Shown here: positions 24,489 to 33,329 of the stretch, piece by piece
How the letters are laid out: each line of letters starts with the position of its first letter
How positions within the stretch are numbered: position 1 is the first letter of the stretch
Assembly (NCBI GenBank): GCA_015068035.1
Contig: SVLI01000001.1
Location: forward strand, 1 to 64,000
DNA from: Oscillospiraceae bacterium
GTDB lineage: Bacteria > Bacillota > Clostridia > Oscillospirales > Oscillospiraceae
Reading direction: 5' to 3'
Length of the DNA stretch: 64,000 nucleotides
Notes under the pieces: model-generated
The model's database searches: none
What the model was told of the DNA's origin: nothing
The model's input: the letters and a program-made list of their open reading frames with translations, nothing else
Made by a program: the position numbers and the translations under genes

Positions 24489-25682
24489 ATGAATACAACT
24501 CTTCAGCCCAAAAAGAACAAAACCGGCAGCTATATCGCCATCGTGTGCCTCGTTGTGCTGTATGCCATCCTGTTCGTGCTGGATAACTTCGTCACGGGTT
24601 CTTCCATGCTCATGCTTATGACGGTGCTGCGCAAGGGTGCGATCTATTCGCTGCTTTGCGTTTCGATGAACCTGCTCAACGGCTTTACGGGATTGTTCTC
24701 CCTCGGCCAGGCGGGCTTCATGCTCATCGGCGCGTATGCCTATTCCATCTTCTCCATCCCGAGAGATCAGCATGACACCGTTTACCAGTATTTCGGCGGC
24801 GGCGCGATCAAGTTCTCCATCGCGGAGGAGATCGGAAAGCTTCTGGGCGAGAACGCCGGCAACTGGCTTGGCGCCATCGTGGCGATCATCATCGCCGGCA
24901 TTGTCGCGGCCATCTTCGCTGCGCTCATCGGCATCCCGGTGCTGCGCTTGAAAAGTGACTATCTCGCCATCGCCACGCTCGGCTTTGCGGAGATCATCCG
25001 CGCCGTGTTCCAGTGGAACGGCCTCGGCGTGATCACCAACGGCTCGAACCTGCTGCGTAAGTACCCCACCTTTGCGGACATGAAGATCGGCTCGCTGAGC
25101 TTTGCAACCGTCTTCCCTTTCCTGATCGTCACGGTCTGCATCGGCATCATCGTGCTGCTCATCAACTCGTCCTACGGCCGCGCCTTCAAGGCCATCCGCG
25201 ATGACGAGGTCGCCGCCGAGGCGATGGGCATCAGCCTGTTCCGCCACAAGATGCTCTCGTTTATCATCTCCAGCTTCTTCGCCGGCGTGGGCGGCGCGCT
25301 GCTGGCCATGTTCCAGACCACGGTCGCGGCCACAGCCTTCACAACGGCCATGACCTATGAGATTCTGCTGATGGTCGTCATCGGCGGCATCGGCTCCGTT
25401 TCCGGCAGCTGCATCGCGGCCTTCCTGTATATCGCCTGCAACGAGTGGTGGCTGCGCTTCCTCGACAAGGGCGGCATCGGCAGCGTGAGCATCCCGTTTT
25501 TCCGGGACGGCTTCCGCAAGGTCGTGTTCTCCGTTGTCATCATGGTCATCGTGCTGTTCTTCTCCAAGGGCATCATGGGCGATAAGGAGCTTTCCTTCAC
25601 CGGACTTGTGAACAAACTCAAAAAGCGCAAAGCCGCCCGGATTGAGGCAGCGCAGGCGCAGGAGGAGGTTGATGCGAAATGA
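24489..25682 (+). CDS. livM: Branched-chain amino acid ABC transporter permease LivM
   Basis: 397 residues from the ATG at 24489. Helices throughout, with SLGQAGFMLIGAYAY, LRLKSDYLAIATLGFAEI, IRDDEVAAEAMGI and VIGGIGSVSGS typical of LivM. A charged C-terminal tail (KKRKAARIEAAQAQEEV) is longer than usual. The stop overlaps the livG start (ATGA), giving coupled translation. Confidence 0.94.
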   Translation: MNTTLQPKKNKTGSYIAIVCLVVLYAILFVLDNFVTGSSMLMLMTVLRKGAIYSLLCVSMNLLNGFTGLFSLGQAGFMLIGAYAYSIFSIPRDQHDTVYQYFGGGAIKFSIAEEIGKLLGENAGNWLGAIVAIIIAGIVAAIFAALIGIPVLRLKSDYLAIATLGFAEIIRAVFQWNGLGVITNGSNLLRKYPTFADMKIGSLSFATVFPFLIVTVCIGIIVLLINSSYGRAFKAIRDDEVAAEAMGISLFRHKMLSFIISSFFAGVGGALLAMFQTTVAATAFTTAMTYEILLMVVIGGIGSVSGSCIAAFLYIACNEWWLRFLDKGGIGSVSIPFFRDGFRKVVFSVVIMVIVLFFSKGIMGDKELSFTGLVNKLKKRKAARIEAAQAQEEVDAK

Positions 25683-26530
25683 GTGAAAACACCGTCCTCC
25701 GCGTGGAAAACGTAACCATGCAGTTCGGCGGCGTCGTGGCCGTCAACAACCTCACGCTTGAGATTCCGGAGGGCAAGATCATCGCCCTCATCGGCCCGAA
25801 CGGTGCGGGCAAAACCACCGCGTTCAACTGCATCACCGGCGTGTATCAGCCGACGAACGGCAAGGTGTCCTTCCTGGGCAAACCCGTCGTCTGCGCGCAC
25901 CCCACCGGCAAGATGAAAAAGCAGTACAAGGGCGAGAACGCAGAGCTTTATCTGCACGAGAGAACCCTCAACCCCACGCCCGATGCCATCACCGGCCTCG
26001 GCATCGCGCGCACCTTCCAGAACATCCGGCTCTGGAAGAGCATGACGGTGTTTGACAATGTGCTCATCGCCAAGCATATGCGCGCGAAGCAAAACGTCTT
26101 TTCCGCCACCTTCCGCGGCAACGCGAGTGAGGAAAAGCGCATGCGGGAAGAGACTCTGGCGCTGCTGGAGGAGCAGGGGCTTGACAAATTCAAGGATGAG
26201 CTGGCCACCAGTTTGCCCTACGGTCTGCAGCGCCGGCTGGAGATTGCGCGCGCGCTGGCAACCGACCCGAAGCTGCTGCTGCTGGACGAGCCGGCCGCCG
26301 GCATGAACCCGCAGGAAACGCAGGAGCTCGGCGCTTTTATCCGGCAGATCCGCGAAAAATATGACCTCACCGTGTTCCTCATCGAGCACCACATGGATCT
26401 GGTCATGCGCATATCCGATTATATTTATGTCATCGACTTCGGCAGTGAGATCGCGCAGGGCATTCCGGAGGAGATTCAGTCCAATCAGCGCGTGATCGAC
26501 GCATATCTGGGGGTGGCGGAAGATGAGTGA
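25679..26530 (+). CDS. livG: Branched-chain amino acid ABC transporter ATP-binding protein LivG
   Basis: 283 residues. Walker A GPNGAGKTT, family-specific region ARTFQNIRLWKSMTVFDNVL, degenerate signature LPYGLQRRLEIARAL, Walker B LLLLDEPAAGMN and switch His in IEHHMDLV. The insertion around residues 60-100 (LGKPVVCAHP to LNPTPD) is longer than in many LivG. Drives LivHM from the cytoplasmic side. Overlaps livF by 8 nt. Confidence 0.94.
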   Translation: MSENTVLRVENVTMQFGGVVAVNNLTLEIPEGKIIALIGPNGAGKTTAFNCITGVYQPTNGKVSFLGKPVVCAHPTGKMKKQYKGENAELYLHERTLNPTPDAITGLGIARTFQNIRLWKSMTVFDNVLIAKHMRAKQNVFSATFRGNASEEKRMREETLALLEEQGLDKFKDELATSLPYGLQRRLEIARALATDPKLLLLDEPAAGMNPQETQELGAFIRQIREKYDLTVFLIEHHMDLVMRISDYIYVIDFGSEIAQGIPEEIQSNQRVIDAYLGVAEDE

Positions 26531-27239
26531 GAGCATACTCAGCGTACAGGATCTGAAGGTCAATTACGGCGGCATTGAAGCCGTCAAGGGCATCAGCTTT
26601 GATGTGCCCGCCGGCGAGATCGTCACGCTCATCGGCGCCAACGGCGCGGGCAAAAGCTCCACGCTGCGCACCATCGCGGGTCTCGTGAAGCCGAAAACCG
26701 GCAAAATCAGCTTCAATGGCGCGGACATCACCGGCGCGGACCCGAGCAGCATCGTGCAAAAGGGCGTCATCCTCGTGCCCGAGGGGCGCCGCATTTTCCC
26801 GGACCTGACCGTGCAGGAGAATCTGCGCATCGGCGCCTATCTCCGCAAGGACGATCTGACCGATGACCTCAACTGGGTCTACGATCTCTTCCCCCGTCTG
26901 AAGGAGCGTTCCTGGCAGGCGGGCGGCACGCTCTCCGGCGGCGAGCAGCAGATGCTGGCAGTCGGCCGCGCGCTGATGAGCAGACCGAAGATCATCATGA
27001 TGGATGAGCCCTCGCTGGGCCTCGCGCCGCTGATCGTCAAGGGAATTTTTGACATCATCCGTGAGATCAACAAGCAGGGCGTGACCGTGCTTCTGATCGA
27101 GCAGAACGCCAACATGGCGCTTAAGACGGCGGACTGGGCCTACGTCATGGAAACCGGAAGAATCACCATGTCCGGCACCGGCAAGGAGCTGCTGGAAAAC
27201 GACGATGTCAAAGCCGCCTACCTCGGCAGCGGAAAGTGA
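26523..27239 (+). CDS. livF: Branched-chain amino acid ABC transporter ATP-binding protein LivF
   Basis: 238 residues. Walker A GANGAGKSS, LVPEGRRIFPDLTVQENL, signature LSGGEQQML, Walker B IIMMDEPSLGLAP, switch region LLIEQNA. The last gene of livKHMGF, ending at a terminator 15 bp later. Confidence 0.95.
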   Translation: MSESILSVQDLKVNYGGIEAVKGISFDVPAGEIVTLIGANGAGKSSTLRTIAGLVKPKTGKISFNGADITGADPSSIVQKGVILVPEGRRIFPDLTVQENLRIGAYLRKDDLTDDLNWVYDLFPRLKERSWQAGGTLSGGEQQMLAVGRALMSRPKIIMMDEPSLGLAPLIVKGIFDIIREINKQGVTVLLIEQNANMALKTADWAYVMETGRITMSGTGKELLENDDVKAAYLGSGK

Positions 27240-27253
27240 ATATTTGCCATGCA

Positions 27254-27289
27254 CCAACCGGGACGGCCTTGTGGCCGCCCCGGTTTTTC
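27254..27289 (+). terminator. Terminator of the liv operon
   Basis: Stem AACCGGG-A-CGGCC (27254-27266) with GGCCG-C-CCCGGTT, followed by TTTTT. Confidence 0.85.
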
Positions 27290-27341
27290 GCGCCGCGCCG
27301 CCGCAAGTCTCCCGCAGCTTCTCTCCTTCCCACGCCTCTCG

Positions 27342-27475
27342 CTTCTCCGCTCCACCCCCCCCCCCCGCGCCGCCGCACTCATCTCTCCGCTCCACCCCAT
27401 CCCCCCCGCGCCGCCGCACTCTCCCCGCCTCTCCGCCTCCGCTCCACCCCATCTCCCGCCGTTCTCTTTACACCT
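27342..27475 (+). repeat. C-rich tandem repeat with a 12-C homopolymer
   Basis: A ~40-bp unit CTCTCCGCTCCACCCC..GCGCCGCCGCACTC is repeated about three times (27342, 27383, 27428). The first unit holds a run of 12 C (27355-27366), the second a run of 7. No gene is present between livF and the cupin gene. Confidence 0.8.
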
Positions 27476-27519
27476 CCGCGCATCCCAATCTCCACCCCAT
27501 TTCCCCACGGCGCATCCGC

Positions 27520-27548
27520 TTGACAGAAATTGCCGTCTGGGTTAGAAT
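27520..27548 (+). promoter_or_regulatory. Sigma-A promoter of bicupin gene
   Basis: TTGACA (27520-27525), 17-bp spacer, TAGAAT (27543-27548). Confidence 0.87.
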
Positions 27549-27580
27549 AGTGCTATACACAACGGAAAGGAAGGAATCCC

Positions 27581-28573
27581 ATGGAAAAGAACGAATTTAT
27601 GGTTGACCTGAAAACCCTGCGGGAAACCTGGACGGGCCGCGTCGGCCACAGCATGCGTCCGGACGGCAAGGCCGCTTCCGACGTCATCAAGGTCGTCGAC
27701 GAGGAAGGCCCGCACAGACTTTACCGCTTCCATGACAGCCGGATGCATCCGACTGATAAGAGCGCCGACCCCGACATCACCCAGATGCCCCACTTCCACT
27801 ATCACAGCCACGAAACCTTCTTCGTGGACAGCGGCAGCATCTATCTTTACATCGACGGCATGCGTGCCAAGGCCGTGAAGGGTGACATCGTGCATCTCCG
27901 CCCCGGCCAGGCCCACGGCTTCTATTATTTTGAGGAGACCAAGTGGCGCGGCACCTTCCACGACCATGAGCTTTACACGGAGTTTGACGATGTGGCCAGA
28001 GTCAAGCAGTATATGCCCGAGCTGGCAAACGATCCGGAGCTCAACGCCCTGAATGCCCGCGGCCGTATGGACTCCTATGCCATCGAGCCCTTCCTGTTCA
28101 AGGACGTCGCGCCCGAGGATTGCTACGGCATCAAGAACGTCAACCGTCCGCACGCGGCCTATGAATTCCCCGGCGTGAGCATGCGCGTGATCATCGAGCG
28201 CTGGGAGAACTCCGGCATCAAGGAGCTCAACTGCGCCGTTATGGAGCCGGGCTTCACCGCCCAGTGGATTCAGTATCCGACGCTGAAGGAAGTTTTCTAC
28301 GTCCGCAGCGGCAAGGTGAAGTTCAACATCGCGGGCAAGGAATTCATCGCGGATGACGAGTGCGTCGTCATCGCGCCGCGCTACGCCCCGCGCAGCATCG
28401 AGGTTCTGGAAAAGACCGAGATGTACGACACCGGCGGGCAGAGCTACTGGTCCCTGTTCCTGCAGAGCTATGAGTCCATCAAGCATCACGACCCCGCGCG
28501 TCTCACGAAGGAGACCGTCGATGCGCTCAAGAAGCGCTTTGACATCCAGATCGAAAGCATCGGCATGAAATAA
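27581..28573 (+). CDS. Bicupin protein
   Basis: 330 residues with two cupin domains. The first (about 65-130) has a complete metal site: HYHSHE (His73, His75, Glu78), Gly85, then His112 in RPGQAHGF. The second (about 230-290) keeps the fold (EVFYVRSGKVKFNIAGKEF, GDE-like DDECVVIAP) but lacks the histidines at both motifs. Bicupins include dioxygenases, isomerases and sugar-binding proteins; substrate and reaction cannot be told. Own promoter and strong terminator, so a single gene; GGAAGG ribosome site before ATG at 27581. Confidence 0.82.
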   Translation: MEKNEFMVDLKTLRETWTGRVGHSMRPDGKAASDVIKVVDEEGPHRLYRFHDSRMHPTDKSADPDITQMPHFHYHSHETFFVDSGSIYLYIDGMRAKAVKGDIVHLRPGQAHGFYYFEETKWRGTFHDHELYTEFDDVARVKQYMPELANDPELNALNARGRMDSYAIEPFLFKDVAPEDCYGIKNVNRPHAAYEFPGVSMRVIIERWENSGIKELNCAVMEPGFTAQWIQYPTLKEVFYVRSGKVKFNIAGKEFIADDECVVIAPRYAPRSIEVLEKTEMYDTGGQSYWSLFLQSYESIKHHDPARLTKETVDALKKRFDIQIESIGMK

Positions 28574-28592
28574 ACCCTTCCCCGAAACGGAC

Positions 28593-28627
28593 AAAGACCG
28601 CCTCTGAAAAGAGGCGGTCTTTTTTTG
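28593..28627 (+). terminator. Terminator of bicupin gene
   Basis: 13-bp perfect stem AAAGACCGCCTCT / AGAGGCGGTCTTT (28593-28622) with T tail. Confidence 0.93.
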
Positions 28628-28659
28628 CACTTTGCGCGCAGGAATCTTTCCCCCGCGGC

Positions 28660-28688
28660 TTGATTTTCTGTTTCAGTTCTGCTAAGAT
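28660..28688 (+). promoter_or_regulatory. Sigma-A promoter of MATE gene
   Basis: TTGATT (28660-28665), 17-bp spacer, TAAGAT (28683-28688), about 40 bp before the start codon. Confidence 0.75.
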
Positions 28689-28726
28689 AGTTGGGTTATC
28701 TCATCAGAAAGGTTCGATGGACAGAA

Positions 28727-30148
28727 ATGAAACAGCGTTTAGGCAAATATTTCGGCACGCGGGCATTTTATCGAATGGTCATCGCGCTGATTATCCCCAT
28801 GATTGTGCAGCAGGGCGTGACGAGCTTTGTCAACCTGCTCGACAATATCATGGTCGGCGCACTCGGCACGGCAGCAATGTCCGGCGTGGCCATCGCCAAC
28901 CAGCTTTTCTTTGTTTACAACATGATTATCTTCGGCGGCATGTCCGCTGCGAGCATCTTCGGCGCGCAGTATTTCGGCAGCGGCGATTATGAGGGCATGC
29001 GCTGCACAACGCGCATCAAGCTGATTTTCGGCCTGCTGATCACGGTGGTCGTGACGCTCATCTTCGTCTACGCCGGCAAGGATCTCGCGCTGCTCTTCCT
29101 CGACAATCAGGCCAACTCGGGCGTGGACACCACGTACATACTCGACTGCACCCTCAGCTATATCCGCATCATCCTCTGGGGTCTGCCGCCCTTCTTCATC
29201 GTGCAGTGCTATTCCGGCACGCTGCGCGAGTGCGGCGAAACCGTCATTTCGATGATCGCGAGCGTCTGCGCCATCGTTGTGAACCTTGTGTTCAACTGGC
29301 TGCTGATCTTCGGCAAGCTCGGCTTCCCGGCTCTGGGCGTGCGCGGCGCGGCGATCGCAACGGTGCTCGCGCGCTATGTTGAGCTGGCCATCATCCTGAT
29401 TTACACCCATGCAAAAGCCAAAAAGTTCCCCTTTGTGCCGGGGCTTTACCGCAACTTCTTCCGCATCCCCGCTTCGCTCGTGGGCCGCGTTGTGGTCAAA
29501 GGCTGGCCGCTGCTCATCAATGAAGCGCTCTGGTCCTTCGGCACAACCTTCATCAACCGTTATTACTCCACGCACGGGCTGAACGTCGTTGCGGCGCTGA
29601 ACATCCAGTCCACCGCATGGCAGCTTTTCAGCATCATCATGATGGCCTCGGGCAACGCCGTGAGCATCCTCGTCGGGCAGAAGCTCGGCGCGGGCGAGAT
29701 TGAGGAGGCCAAGGACGTGGACCGCAAGCTGCTGTGCTTCACCGTTTTGAGTCACATCGTCATCGGCGCCATCGCCATCGCCTTGTCCGGCCTCGTGCCG
29801 CGCATGTATAACACCGAGCAGGACGTGCGCGATCTTGCCCAGTGGTTCCTGATCGTCATGGGCATGACGCTGCCCATCCATTCTTACATCCACGGCGCCT
29901 ATTTCACCATCCGCTCCGGCGGCCGCACCTTCGTCACCATGCTGTTTGACAGTGTTTACACCTGGTGCATCCCGGTGATTCTTTCCTGGCTGCTGTGCAG
30001 CTACACGTCGCTGTCCATCTTCGCCATTTATTTCATCGTGCAGTTCTCCGACCTCATCAAGGTCGGCATCGCGGTTCCGATGCTGCGCTCCGGCTTCTGG
30101 GCGAAGAACATCATCAGCGGCATCGACAGCAAGCCGAATCAGGCTTAA
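28727..30148 (+). CDS. MATE family multidrug/cation efflux protein
   Basis: 473 residues from the ATG at 28727; the ribosome site (AAAGG at 28708) is rather far, and a TTG at 28691 is the alternative. Twelve transmembrane helices in two similar halves; MIVQQGVTSFVNLLDNIMVG and the second-half LLINEALWSFGTTFINRYYS are the characteristic MATE segments. Members export cationic drugs or metabolites against Na+ or H+. No regulator is adjacent; it has its own promoter. Substrate unknown. Confidence 0.92.
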   Translation: MKQRLGKYFGTRAFYRMVIALIIPMIVQQGVTSFVNLLDNIMVGALGTAAMSGVAIANQLFFVYNMIIFGGMSAASIFGAQYFGSGDYEGMRCTTRIKLIFGLLITVVVTLIFVYAGKDLALLFLDNQANSGVDTTYILDCTLSYIRIILWGLPPFFIVQCYSGTLRECGETVISMIASVCAIVVNLVFNWLLIFGKLGFPALGVRGAAIATVLARYVELAIILIYTHAKAKKFPFVPGLYRNFFRIPASLVGRVVVKGWPLLINEALWSFGTTFINRYYSTHGLNVVAALNIQSTAWQLFSIIMMASGNAVSILVGQKLGAGEIEEAKDVDRKLLCFTVLSHIVIGAIAIALSGLVPRMYNTEQDVRDLAQWFLIVMGMTLPIHSYIHGAYFTIRSGGRTFVTMLFDSVYTWCIPVILSWLLCSYTSLSIFAIYFIVQFSDLIKVGIAVPMLRSGFWAKNIISGIDSKPNQA

Positions 30149-30261
30149 CGCCGCAAGCCCCGCAAAGCATAATCCCCCGCAGGCGCAGACATCCCCCCGC
30201 AGGCGGACTACAGCCCGCGCACCGCGGGCAAAAATCCCGCCGCCGCATTCGCAAGCAAAAA

Positions 30262-30297
30262 AATCCCCCCGCCGCGAAAGCGGCAGGGGGATTTCTT
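30262..30297. terminator. Bidirectional terminator between MATE and DUF4097 genes
   Basis: Stem AATCCCCCCGCCGC / GCGGCAGGGGGATT around GAAA, with A run on one side and T run on the other. Serves the two converging genes. Confidence 0.88.
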
Positions 30298-30311
30298 ATT
30301 TCCGTTTTGCC

Positions 30312-31148
30312 TTAGCCCGCGAAATCCACGCGGATGCTTCCGGCGCCGTTTTGCAGATAAAGCGTCTTTGCGCCCTGGCCGAGCGTTGTATACCCGGCGC
30401 TGTAACTGTGGCCGTCACAGGTAACTTTGCCCGCGCCCGCGGAAATGCGCGCGGTGTAGTCCGCCGCGCTGCCAGAGAGCGTCAGCGCAGCCGTTCCGGC
30501 CGCCACGTCCACGCTGCAATAGCTTTCAACCGCCGCCTGCAGCTTCACATTGCCCGCGTCGGCGCGCAGCTGCAGCGTCTGTGCCTGCAGCGAGGAAAGC
30601 TCCATCGTGCCCGCGGAGAGCGTGATCTCCGCCTCCTGCGCCGAAAGCTGCGTCGCTGTCAGCACACCGGCCTGCATTTCGATCTTCAGCTTCTGCGCAT
30701 CCAGCCCCTCAATCTGCGCGCGGCCGGCCTGCAGTTGCAAATCCGCCTGCGCAAGATTCAGCTCCGCCGGCAGATAGATGCAGATCTCCGGCGTGTTCCG
30801 CCGCAGCAGCAGAAGGCGGGAGAGCTTGTCCGCCCAGGAAGGGCTGTCCTGCTCCCGAACGGTGAGGCAGCCGTCCTCCAGCGTGCAGAAAAAGCCGTTT
30901 TCGATGACGTTTTTCGCCTCGACGCGCAGCTCCTCGCCGCGCATAAGCGTCACTTCACCCACGAGCGCTTCCACATGCAGCGTCTGCACTTCTTCGGCTT
31001 CAAAACTCTGATTATAATTGGTCAGCATCACGCGATTGCGCAGATCGCCGATGCCGCCGCCCGAAAACAGCGACACAGCCATCGTCGCAACGCCAAGCAG
31101 CACCAAAATGCCGGCAAGAATCAGAACGATTCTCCAAACGGTTTTCAT
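30312..31148 (-). CDS. DUF4097-family protein with beta-helix repeats
   Basis: 278 residues from the ATG at 31148, AGGAG upstream. N-terminal transmembrane helix (about 6-28), then a short-strand repeat domain with alternating alanine/leucine/glutamine patterns (LKIEMQAGVL, EITLSAGTMEL, LQLRADAGNVKL), typical of the DUF4097 right-handed beta-solenoid. It overlaps the stop of the DUF1700 gene (ATGA), a pair widely found together. In many Firmicutes a PadR regulator precedes the pair; none is visible here. Possibly an envelope-stress-related module. Confidence 0.82.
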   Translation of the reverse strand: MKTVWRIVLILAGILVLLGVATMAVSLFSGGGIGDLRNRVMLTNYNQSFEAEEVQTLHVEALVGEVTLMRGEELRVEAKNVIENGFFCTLEDGCLTVREQDSPSWADKLSRLLLLRRNTPEICIYLPAELNLAQADLQLQAGRAQIEGLDAQKLKIEMQAGVLTATQLSAQEAEITLSAGTMELSSLQAQTLQLRADAGNVKLQAAVESYCSVDVAAGTAALTLSGSAADYTARISAGAGKVTCDGHSYSAGYTTLGQGAKTLYLQNGAGSIRVDFAG

Positions 31149-32242
31149 CGCGCACGCTCCTTTCCGGTCTTGCGGCGGAAAATGCCGCGATAGGTTCCGC
31201 GGATGCCCGCGGTGATCAGCCGCAGAAGCACGATCAGCAGCCAGATCGCAAACCACAGCAGCACAAGACCGATCGCCAGCAGAATGGCCGCCGCGCCGAT
31301 CATCAGCAGGGCGTCCGGAACTTTGTCAAAGGCCCATATCGCGCTGATGACAAGGCCGCCGCAGCCGGCCACACAGGCCAGACCCAGCGCAAGGAACAGG
31401 GCGAACAGCACGATCGCCAGCGCGTATTGCACCACGATCAGCGGAATCCACAGCCAGCAGGTGAACAGCATCACCAGCGTCACCGCCCAGCCCGGAATGC
31501 GATATTCCATCAGCTCGGTGTCCGGCTCCGGCGCAGCCTTGGGAATCAAAAACTCCGGCGGGGGCGCCAGCTCCACAAAAACGGGCTCGTGCGCGGGCTT
31601 GCTTTCCGGCGCGGGCTCGGCAGGCGCTTCGGCCTCAACTTCGGCTTCTTCCCCGGCTTCTTCCCCGGCTTCTTCCCCGGCTTCGACTTCCGCCTCCGGC
31701 TCCGCTTCGGCTTCGGTTTCCGCCTCGACAGGGGCTTCCGTCTCGGCTTCTTCCACAGCTTCCGCCTCGACTTCAGTTTCCGTTTCAACTTCGGCTTCCG
31801 CTTCCGTTTCGACTTCAACTTCCGGTTCCGCTTCGGCTTCTACTTCGACTTCAGCTTCAACTTCAACTTCGACTTTGGTTTCGGTTTCGGCCTCTGCCCC
31901 GGTTTCGGTTTCGGTTTCGGTTTCGGCTTCAACCTCAACCGGCACTTCCGCTTCGACCTCCGCCTCCGCATCACAGAGCGTTTCGGTCTCGGCCTCGAAT
32001 TCGTCCTCCGGCGCTGCCTCAGCCCCGCCGACGTCAAAGACCGGCTCGCCAAGCTTGTACGCGCGGAAAATCTCCACCGCGACCTTCGTGGCCGAGCCGT
32101 ATTCCGCGAGCAAAAGCTGCTCACCCTCCGGCCCCGCCTCGCTGAGTCTGCGCTCATACTCGCGCAGCGTCCGCGCGCGCTCCTCCTCCGTCATGAAGGA
32201 CAGGAGCTTGCCGAGGTCCGTCAAAAACATATTACGGTTCAT
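31145..32242 (-). CDS. DUF1700/HAAS-domain membrane protein with an expanded acidic repeat
   Basis: 365 residues. N-terminal DUF1700 (HAAS) signature [30 protein letters not shown] (about 1-65). Then about 150 residues made almost only of Glu, Ala, Val and Thr (about 75-220), encoded by a GAA/GTT/GCG-type near-repetitive stretch. Then four transmembrane helices (about 245-345) and a basic end. The normal family lacks such an insertion. It starts at a strong promoter and is coupled to the DUF4097 gene. Confidence 0.8.
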   Translation of the reverse strand: MNRNMFLTDLGKLLSFMTEEERARTLREYERRLSEAGPEGEQLLLAEYGSATKVAVEIFRAYKLGEPVFDVGGAEAAPEDEFEAETETLCDAEAEVEAEVPVEVEAETETETETGAEAETETKVEVEVEAEVEVEAEAEPEVEVETEAEAEVETETEVEAEAVEEAETEAPVEAETEAEAEPEAEVEAGEEAGEEAGEEAEVEAEAPAEPAPESKPAHEPVFVELAPPPEFLIPKAAPEPDTELMEYRIPGWAVTLVMLFTCWLWIPLIVVQYALAIVLFALFLALGLACVAGCGGLVISAIWAFDKVPDALLMIGAAAILLAIGLVLLWFAIWLLIVLLRLITAGIRGTYRGIFRRKTGKERAR

Positions 32243-32328
32243 ATCATCTCTCCTTCAGAAAGGGCGCCCTTCCGCCATCGGAAGGTGCGTCGCTTCCCGT
32301 CGAATTATGTCAATTAAGATCCGAGCTT

Positions 32329-32357
32329 ATTATAGGTTGCACATTATGGCTTGTCAA
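32329..32357 (-). promoter_or_regulatory. Sigma-A promoter of DUF1700-DUF4097 pair
   Basis: TTGACA (32352-32357), 17-bp spacer, TATAAT (32329-32334): full consensus on the minus strand. Confidence 0.92.
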
Positions 32358-32416
32358 GCGCATTCCCATACAGTTTTGCACGGAAATCCATCATTTTTGC
32401 CGCAAATGCATACAAT

Positions 32417-32454
32417 ATAAGCGCCGGATTTTCCAAAATCCGGCGCTTTTTGCT
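32417..32454. terminator. Terminator hairpin
   Basis: 14-bp perfect stem AAGCGCCGGATTTT (32419-32432) / AAAATCCGGCGCTT (32435-32448), T-rich on both sides. Ends the carboxypeptidase-regulatory-like gene. Confidence 0.85.
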
Positions 32455-32478
32455 CTCATCAAAACGGCCCTTTGCGCC

Positions 32479-32802
32479 TTAGCTTTCCAGCTCGATCTCC
32501 CGCATGCGCAGGCTGCCGCCGCCGAGCTTGATGTAGTACAGCGCGTCCGCCTCCAGCGGGCCGAAGGCGAAATAGCCCGCGCTGTCCGTGCAGGCCGCGC
32601 CGAGCAGCCGGTATTCCCCCGCCTCCTCAACGCGAAACAGCATCGCCAGCACATCCGCTGCGGGCGCGCCCGCCCCGTCCACAACGCGCGCGCAAACCGC
32701 GCCGCGCGCCTCCGGAGCGGGATGCACCGTCACGCGCACCTGTTCGCCCTTCGCCGGGCGAAAATAAAAGCCCTGATAGCTATGCAATGTCCTCGCTCCC
32801 AT
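32479..32802 (-). CDS. Carboxypeptidase-regulatory-like (Cna-B/CarboxypepD-type) domain protein
   Basis: 107 residues from the ATG at 32802. The ribosome site (GGAATC) is weak, so the start is uncertain. The pattern GAVCARVVDGAGAPAADVLAML and TDSAGYFAFGPLEADALYYIKL is that of a small beta-sandwich regulatory-like domain. No signal peptide is seen. A short single-domain member; role unknown. Confidence 0.62.
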   Translation of the reverse strand: MGARTLHSYQGFYFRPAKGEQVRVTVHPAPEARGAVCARVVDGAGAPAADVLAMLFRVEEAGEYRLLGAACTDSAGYFAFGPLEADALYYIKLGGGSLRMREIELES

Positions 32803-33185
32803 CCGATTCCAAGCGCGGCAGCATCTCCCCCCGCCGCGGTGTATTTTTCCACCCGCCAGAGCACAAGTCTCCGCGCCAGGCGCCCACCCATCTCCCCCGG
32901 CGGCACCCGGCTTGCCGCAATGCGGATTCACCCGCGCTTTCGGCGGCTTGCCTTCCGCGGACACGCCCCGCTGCCAAGCAGCCGCCGTCCACTCCACCCA
33001 ACATCCCCGGCGGCGACATCCCCGCTGCGCCGCAAGCCCATAGCGCCGCGCCGCGCTCCCGAAACTGCGCTTCCACGTGCAGCCGCCCTCCCTCCATCCC
33101 CCGCGCCTTCGGCGGCAGATTCCCCCTCGCGCCGCCTCCCAGCCGCGCTTTGCTCCATACTATGACGCTGCGAGCCCACCGGTGC
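32803..33185. other. Gene-free GC-rich stretch upstream of proS
   Basis: About 380 bp without a supported gene. Open frames on both strands here have skewed, proline/arginine-rich composition and no ribosome site. It carries repeated CCCGGCGGC and CATCCCCGGCGGCGAC-type short motifs but no strong hairpin. Confidence 0.5.
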
Positions 33186-33214
33186 TTGACAAGCCGCGCC
33201 GTTGCGGATAAAAT
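33186..33214 (+). promoter_or_regulatory. Sigma-A promoter of proS
   Basis: TTGACA (33186-33191), 17-bp spacer, TAAAAT (33209-33214). The ~115-nt leader lacks T-box features. Confidence 0.9.
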
Positions 33215-33329
33215 ATAGAGGTTACACAGGTAATCCCGCCCCCTCGCGGTGCGCGACTCTGTGCAAAACGAAGCAAGACTAAACCGGCGGAGGGCCTTTG
33301 CGCGCTTCGTCTTTAAGGAGAGAAGAGAA

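Noticed and set aside
33215-33329. T-box leader upstream of proS
   Set aside because: Leader is only ~115 nt, and the T-box consensus (AGGGTGGNACCGCG) and a specifier stem are not present.
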